Source: Xenorhabdus vietnamensis (lineage in GTDB: Bacteria; Pseudomonadota; Gammaproteobacteria; Enterobacterales; Enterobacteriaceae). Taken from it: DNA of 64,000 nucleotides. The position numbers were made by a program, and so were the translations under genes. Below are positions 8,462 through 17,400 of this stretch, in pieces; position 1 is the stretch's first letter; every line of letters begins with the position of its first letter. The stretch spans positions 1 through 64,000 of the forward strand of contig NZ_MUBJ01000019.1 of the NCBI RefSeq assembly GCF_002127535.1. Reading direction: 5' to 3'. Below the pieces are notes generated by a model. It saw nothing but the letters and a program-made list of their open reading frames with translations. It had not been told where the DNA came from and did not search any database.

Positions 8462-11400
8462 ATGTTCTCCTTAACAGGCTCAATAGTTGGGACTGAACTC
8501 AGAATGTTTTTCAGACACGTAACCAGAGAGCTGACATGTTTGGGTTGGAATAGGCTGTAGTGATCACCATCAAGCTGTGTCACGTTAACTGGCCCGAAAG
8601 CCTGCCAACCAAGATCAGTTGAGGTGATTGTTGTTGGATCGAGGTAATCCATAAAATCAGGCAACGCCTGTGCTGCCCGAATAAGGCTGAAAGGCTGTGA
8701 AGTCTGTGGTGGACAGTAGTCAAGCAATGCGCGCAAATTATGGCACCATACGGCATAAAGTGCGGTCAGGGAGCTATCAATCTGCGCAGATTGTGGCAGT
8801 GCTTCATGCAGTGCTTGCAGGAATATCTCAGTATTGGCCGCGATCGCATTATTATCCAGCGCCAGATCAGGGAATTGCCCCTGTAAATCGAGCAGGAAAT
8901 GACGGTGGCAGAATGTCTCATCCAGAGTCAGATCAGTACGTACATTCGGAGCGAAGCTATCAATCAGGATGCAGTGAGAAACATTTTCACCCGCAGCGCG
9001 TAATTGATGTGCTATTTCATGGGCGACTAATCCGCCGAAAGACCAGCCTGCCAGTGAATAAGGGCCTTTAGGCTGGAAGGTACGGATTTGGTTGATATAG
9101 TCAGCCGCCAGCGCTGCAACAGAAGGTTTATCGGTATTCAGGCTGGCTGGTGTAAATGCCAGACCAATCAGGCGTTGAGCGCTGAAACCAGCTGCCAAAT
9201 GACGATATCCCAACAAATGTCCGCCAATAGGATGAACAATGAATAATGCAGGTTGTTCAACATTTCCCTTATTCAGTATCACTCCTTGGCAGGTGTTTTC
9301 CGGTTGATGCTCAATAAACTCAGCCAATGAATGTACGGTATCGTAAGTTTGCAGCAAACTGAGCGGGTACTGACGGTTGAACGTCTGATTGATTTTCACC
9401 ATCAGTCGTACTGCCGCCAGAGAATCTCCGCCAAGGGTAAAGAAACTCTCGTGTACATTGATACCTTGTTGCTCTAACACTGATTCCCAAAGGTTTAATA
9501 CAGCTTGTCCTGTCGCATTGAGAGTTGTTGCAGATGGCATTGAATTAACTTCGTGAGATTCTTCAACCAGAGTAACCAAAGTGCGTCTGTCGATTTTACC
9601 GTTGTCGGATACAGGTATCGTATCGAGAATGATAAATCTCTGTGGACACATCCAAACCGGCAGAGTTTGCTGCAACCAGTGAGGCAGTAGCGGTAAAAGT
9701 TCGGTAGATATTGGTGCGTTGTCTGTTAAACGTAAGCCCGCGACCAGTTGCAATGCACCGGTTGACGTCGTATGTGCAAACACTAATGCTTGTTGTACAG
9801 CAGGGTGCTCACATAGACGGTGTTCGATCTCGCCCAGTTCAATCCGGTAGCCACGAATTTTTATCTGGTGATCATTGCGCCCCAGAAATTCGATATTCCC
9901 GTCTGGCAGCCAGCGTCCTAAATCACCTGTGCGGTAAAGCCGCTCACCCGTTTGCGGATGGGTGATAAATGCCTGTTCTGTTTTTTCAGAATCAGCCCAA
10001 TAACCCAATGCCAATCCTTGTCCGCCAATATACAGCTCACCGGTTACCCAGACCGGGCAAGGCGAAAGCGTTGAATTTGCAATAGCCGTATTAAGCACAT
10101 AGAAAGTCTGATTAGCCAGAGGTTTACCATATGGGATGCTGTGCCAATTTGGATCAACGTGTGCGATAGGATAGGCAATGGACCAGATTGATGCTTCGGT
10201 TGCACCGCCCAAACTCAGCAAGTTGAGTGCGGGATGAAGAGCATATAATTTGGCCGGTAAATTGGTTGGTATCCAATCACCACTCATTAATATCCAGCGC
10301 AGACTATGCAGGGAATGCGGATAGCTACGGGCATATTCCTCAAGCAGTTGCACAAAAGCGGGAACAGAGTTCCAAACAGTGACCGATTCCTGTTGTAACC
10401 ATGTCAGTAATTTATCGGGTTGCTTACTGTCACCGGGAGAAGGCATAACCAGTTTTGCCCCACGGCTCAGCGTGCCGAATAGGTCATAAACTGAGAGATC
10501 GAAGGTTAACTCTGAGATTGCCAGCACGCTATCGTGCTCATTGAGTGCGATGCGTTGGTTAATATCAAGAATGGTATTGACCACGCCCTGATGATCTATC
10601 ATCACGCCTTTCGGTTTTCCGGTAGAGCCTGAAGTGAATATGACATAAGCCAGATCTTCAGGATGTACAGCTAAACGCGGCTCGCGGGTTACTGGCAAGT
10701 TGTTAAGTAATGTTTCATCCAGAGAGATGACTTGTACATTGTCAGGCCAGCCCATCTGTTGAGCGAACTTGGGTTGCGTCAGTACAGTGTCCACTTCTCC
10801 TGATGCCAGTAGCTGGTCAATTCGTTGTTGCGGATAGCTGGCATCAATAGGCAGATAAGCTCGTCCTGCCAATAAGATCGCAATGACCGCAACAACCTGC
10901 TCCCAGCCTTTTTCCATCACTATACCAATTAGAGGCGAAGTGCCAATCAAAGGCGAAGCCTGATTTTCCTGTGCTTGCAGATGAGCTGCCAGTGTCAGGC
11001 TTTGTGACCACAAAGTGTGGTAGTCGATCTGGCGAGAGGCATCGACAACAGCAATGTGTTGCGGATACTGGTTCACTGCCTGTTCAATCAACGAGCAAAG
11101 GGTGTGTGGTGGAAAGTCACTTTTTGTCGTATTACTGTTCTGGCACAAAGCGCGATCATTTGCCGGGAGCCATTCAGGAAGCGGGGTGCTCCATTGATAA
11201 TCCGGTTCGAGCAGTGCAACAATACTGGCTTGATAATGAGCAAACATATTTTCTGCAACTTGAGGCTGGAACAGTTGCGGCAAGATCGCCCATTGTATGG
11301 TGACACCGCCATCTGAGCCGGAAATGAGCATACAATCGAGATAAACATGGGGGGTTTGCGCCCCAAAAAGATTCAGTGTTCCTAACCCTGATGGGCCTTT

Positions 11401-14400
11401 GCCCGCCGTACCGGTTGTATCGTTGAATACGATCGGCATTCCGGCATTCAGGTTGTGGCGATGCTGGTTTTTCTCTCTGAGTACTAATTGACCGTCAAAC
11501 AGTGCATGTTGAAGATCGGCTAACCATTGTCTTTGTATCCGGCTTATAGCATCGCTGAATCCTGAGATACTGCGTAAATCCACTTCCAGCAATGATGTGG
11601 TAGACAGATTACCGACTAACGTATCGCAATGCTGTGGCATTAACAGGCGGTTGCCATGCAGGACATTGATAGTGAAATGCTCGCTGTTGCTCCATACCGA
11701 CAAGATATGGGCAAATAGCGTAAGCATTACTTGTGATGGTGATACCCGATGTTCTGCTGCGCGTTGTTGCAAGCGCTGCCATTGTTGTGGGCTGATATAC
11801 CCTGTCAGGCACTGCTGATCCAGTTGTTGTGACTGGTGATCTTTCAGTGGTAACACTGGCGCATCAGGCAATGAAGGCAAACGATCGAGCCAGTATTGTC
11901 GGCTTTGTTGCCAGGTTTCTCCGGCTTTCTCACTTTCCAGTGCCTGAATATAGTCACCAATAGCCGCTGTTGATGGCTCCGGCTGCCAGTCAGGTTGTTG
12001 ATACCAATGCTGTAAATCACGCAAAATTAATGTCAGGCTTTTCCCGTCCGCTACCAGCAGGTCGACGGTCAGGTGCAGTAGATGCGTCCGGTCATCGATA
12101 TGGTGCAGCGTTAAATCAAACAGAGGCCAGTTATCGCTGGGAACCCCCTGAGTACGCAGAGTCTCGCGGGCATTATTCAGTTGTGTTTCGCGCTCATCCA
12201 ATACCATGTTGCGACAATCAATTACCGTCGGCGTATAGCAGGGAACTTCCGGCAGAATATGATATTGCCCATCTTCCACATAACCGCGTAATTGCGCATG
12301 ATGGTTTATCACACGATTCCAGGCGGTTGTGAAACGAGCCAGATCGAGTCCGTCGATAGCCAGTTCAGCATAAAAGTGAGCAATGCCGTTACCAAACTGG
12401 AACAGTTGGCTCTCTCCCAGCCAATAAGCATATTGCAGGGGAGTGAGTGGCAGCATCTGTTCTGATGCTGGTTCAGTTTGATGTGGTGTTGCCAATGCCG
12501 CTGAATTTGTCTCAATGACCTGAAGGGTACGGCAAAATTCACTCAACTTGGGATGCTCAAATAGTTGTTGCAGATTGGCCTGTTTGTAACCTTGTCGGCG
12601 TAGTTGCACCACCATTCGGGTAGCAATCAGGCTGTCACCGCCACTTTGGAAAAAGTCACTGTGACGCTGTATTGACTGAGGAAGCAGTGAATTCCAGAGC
12701 GCCATCACTTGCTGTTCAATACCATGAAGCTGCTCGTCTGCTGTTTCCGATTGCACAGTTTCCGTGGTTAATGGCTGTATCATGCTCTCTTTGGCGGCCA
12801 CTATGTTCAACCGGAAACCCGGCGATAATACAGCCAGTGGTAACTGTTCTTGCTGTTGGATATGCAATGAGTAAGGCAAAGTGGAAAATTGTGCCGCTAT
12901 TTCACTGACATTCAGCCGTGCTTGCTGTTCAGCCTGCGCCAGAATCAGTTGTTGATGCAATTCTGGCCCATCTTGTCCCGGCCATTCCAGTGAAACCCGA
13001 TAACCGGATTTCTCTAGACACTTACGCCAGCCTGCCAGTTCCAGCAGCGCGCTATTACCGTAATCACCATCGAGATCATCACCGCGATCATCGACCCAAG
13101 CGTTAATGCCTTCAATAAATCCGACACTGGCGAGCTGCATAGCACTTTCGCGCTTGGTTGATTCAATAATTAATAACCATCCACCGGGTTTCAGTAAGCG
13201 GGACAGACGTTTCAGGCTATTTTTCAGATGGATGGCATCATGCAGGACGTTAACCGCCATGATCAGATCATAACCAGATTCAGGGTGCTGACTAAAATCA
13301 ATGCGCTGGTTAATGTCGAACAGGGCAAATTTTACGATTTCGCCATAGTGATTGAGTAACTGGCGTGCATCATCCAAGAATAGCGGTGAAACGTCAGTAA
13401 AGTGGTAACTGTCAATAGCTTGCGCATTGTATTTAAGGACTTTTTCTGATGTGGCCCCTGTTCCTGCACCCACTTCCAGTACCGTGAAATGTTCGGATGT
13501 CTGGCTCAATTGCCGGACAATTTCAGCGGCAGTTTGGTTCAGACAACGTAACGCCGGGTTCTCACTGTAGAGGCTGGCTGTGGTTTGTTTATCGGCAAAC
13601 AGCAGTTCCAATGCATTGCCACGTCCGGCAAGCAGGGTGTCATGTTGGTTAATGCATGTTGCTACATAACGGCTGATAGTTTGGCACCACACTGCATTAT
13701 CCAGTTTTGCCGCAGGGGCAGGGATCTGGCTGAGCGGTTGCAGACAACGGTATTCGTCACCGATTTTTTCAATAAATCCTTGTTTGCTTAATAACGTCAG
13801 CCATTGGGTAAGCAGGCGTTGATATTGTGGTGCCAGTTGTAAGCGTTGTTCGATCTCTTCACGAGTGTGGCATTCTTTTGGAGAAGTGAACAAATTATGG
13901 CGCAGTAAAGTCTGGCCCAGACCCAATAATGCTTGTTGCTCAATATGTTGCCAAGAGCGTTCAAATGCTTGTTGTTCCGCTAACGTTGGCAGCGGTAATA
14001 CTTCGGTATTTATAACCAGCGGTTCTGGCAACGATAATGATAAATGATCTTCTGCTACCAGCCATAAATTGTAACCCTGAATATCGTCCTGACGTGGCTG
14101 AATTTCTGCCAGCCGTATTTCAGGTTTAGAACGCAGATTTTGCTCAGCCTGACGCAATTCAGGATGCTGTGGCCAGAAGTCATAGCGAGCATGACCAGCA
14201 GGCGGCGTATGAAGATCATAATTCCCGATGTGTTCAGGCTGGCGGCAAATCTGCGCTATTTGCACTAACAGCGCGTTATAAGCAGCAAACAGTGCTTCAA
14301 TGATACCCGGCTCCAGCACATCATCCATGCAATACCAGTTAAACAGCAGATCACCATCCACTTCCATAACCTGATGATCCAGCCAGACCTGCGGGGTTTG

Positions 14401-17400
14401 GCTCAGGACAAAGACCGGATCACCCAGTAATTGAGTAATGGATTGTTTGATTGCGATACCTTCTTGTGCCATCCCCAACATACTGGTGAAAACGACCGGC
14501 GTTAATGGCTGCCTGCTTTGGGTTTCACCGTTTTGTTGGCGACCCAGTTCCCGCAACACTTCAACACCATTGATATGACTGTGGCTCAACCGCTGCCAGA
14601 GCAAGGATTGGGTTTTCTCCATGCTGGCACGCAGGGAGGTGGTCTTGCGTAAATCAAAATCCATCAACATGACAGAGGTAAAATCACCAATCAGTTCTTG
14701 AACCTCTGGATGGAAAGGCTGCCGGTTAAAGAATGTCAGGTTAAGAGTAAACAGCGGATGACGGCTGTACCATTCAAGTGTATGGGCAAAGAGTGTCAAC
14801 AGTCCCGCAGAAGGTGTGACTCCCCAATTTTTCCAGCTTTGCTTAAGCAATTGCCAGTCAGATTGCGCCAGACGACCTTCATAAGTCGTGAATTGCGGCT
14901 GACTACGCTCAGGTAGTTGTGGGTTCAATGGCAATCTTGGCGCAGGAGGCAGTGAAAGCAATTGTTCTTGCCAGTATGCCCATGATGCCCGCCACTCTTT
15001 ACTTTCACGTTGCGCCTGTTCTGCCATCACGTAGTCGCGGAAAGTAAATGTTTGTGGAGCCAATGGTTGCTGCTGGTGGTAAGCCCGTTGGAGATCGTCC
15101 ATCATGATCCGGAAACTCTGTACGTCAAACTGCAACAAATCCAGATTCATATGTAAACGACAACGTTCATTCGGTAACAGCGAAACAGAGACTTCAAATA
15201 GTGGCCACTGTTCCGCGGGTGGCACTTGATAGGAAAGGATATGACGGCGCTGAGTCAAAGCCTGTTCACAGGTGATATCGTCCAGCGTTCGTAAATCATC
15301 TTGCGACAAAGCATACCAAGGCGTTTCAGGCAGAATTCTCTGCTGCCCATCTTCATCCACTATCATGCGCAACATGCCATGACGCTGAATTAAAGCATTC
15401 CATGCCTTCTCAAAACGCGGGATATCAAAGCTATTCAGCATCAGATCCCATTCAAACAGAACGTGGCAGGCCACACCACCAAAATCAATGGCCTGAGTAC
15501 GGCCAATCCAGTAAGCGTGCTGAATTGGTGTCAGAGGAAATGGCTCATGATGTTGGGCGCTGTCAATTACGATCTCAGATTGAGAAGAGGCTATGGGTTG
15601 TTCAGGCAATGCATCACCAATGAGTGCATTCAGCCCTTCCAGTGTCATATTCTGGTACGCCGATTCAGCGGTTAGTCTGAAACCAAATTGCTGGTGGATC
15701 ACCGAATTTAGTTCAAGGAACAGCAGGGAATCTAAACCGAATTGCAATAAATCCTGTTGTGGCTCCAGACGTTCAGGTTGTTCTAAACGCAATAGTGTCG
15801 CGACACGCTGACGCAGCCAGCTAATCCGCTGTTTACTGTCCTGATAGAGCGTGCTATCTACAGAGACTTCGGCAGAAGGTGAAGATGCAGGTTTTTCGGC
15901 CACATGAATAATGTCAGCTTGTAAACGCCGAACAATATCAGGATGACGTTCATCTAACCGCATTGCCAGATAGCAAGGCGATGAGGCACGCAGAGATTGA
16001 TTGAGATGCCAGATACCCTCATTTGTGCTGAACGGTAACATGCCATCCTGCGCCAGTTTTTCCACTAATCGCCTATCGCTGGCCATGCCAATGCCACCCC
16101 AAACACCCCAAACCAACGTTTTTACCATTAACGAATCGGGTGCTGTCAGCGCTAAAGATTCCAAACAAGCGTTGGAAATTGCATAAGCACTCTGCCCCTG
16201 AGCACCTAGCATTGAAGCGGCAGAAGCATGAAGCAGCAGATAGTGTGCATGATGTTGCTGGAGTGCAGTTTGCAACGCCGATGCACTTCGGGCTTTGACG
16301 GCTAGCATCTGTGACAGACGTGGGCGCCCAAGTTCTGCCAGCCGGGTATGATCAGCGATTCCGGCAGCATGAATTGCACCAGCGATACAATCTTCTTGTG
16401 CCAGTGTTTGTACTGCGTTTAACAAGGCTGGCGTATCAGTAACATCAACGTTAATCCAGCGTATTTCACATTCGGCATTCAGTGACAACTCTTGCACAAA
16501 AGCATCCCAGTCCGCATTTTGGCGGCGGGCAAATACGGCAATTTTACGCGCACCGTGTGCCAGTAACCAACGGATGGAAATCTGACCGATACCGCCCATA
16601 CCCCCAGTAACGATGTGCCAACCCTGATGAGGAATTGACATCGATTGTTGCGATAACGGCAATGGTTGACGTTGTAAAACAGGCACAGAAACTTGATTTC
16701 CGCGCACTCTCAACCAGCGGTGATTTTCATTCCTGTGTTCATTCAAATAGCCCAGTGCTAATGACAAAGCATCAGCATCGTTGATATCAGCCATATCAAT
16801 CGCCTGAATACAACGATGAGGGTACTCTTCAACCGCGACACGCAGCAATGCCCAGACAGTGTATTGAGCCGGATTGATATCCTCTTTTGATAAGGTGGTT
16901 TCCGGTTGGGCACAGCAGGTAATAACAGTTAAAGACGCTGTATCATCACGTTTTAATTCGCTGATAACCTGATCACATAATTCAACAACATCATTGCCTT
17001 GGAGCAGTAATAACGTATTTGCGCTTTCAGGCTGCAAATTAATACCTGCCTGACGCCAATGATTGGCAATCGTGTCACTCGCCGTTGACGAACGAAGGGT
17101 ATATGTCGCTGGAGATTTCTGTTTACCCGCAATATTTACTGTGCGCCAATGCAGGGCGTAGTGAGTATCAGGACATGGCTGTGGTTCAGGCAGCCATGAT
17201 TTTTTCATGACTTGTTTTTTTATGGATAAACATTGGCGGGGCAGATCGGCACGATCACTCAACAGAGCGAATAAGCGTTCACCAGTATAAATTAATGCTG
17301 GGAAATCAGTGAGTAAACTTGCCTCCAATAACCGGCGTCTGGCATACGGCAGGGCATGGTGAGGGCGATACATTTGACTGACTGTTGGCCCGGAAACTTC

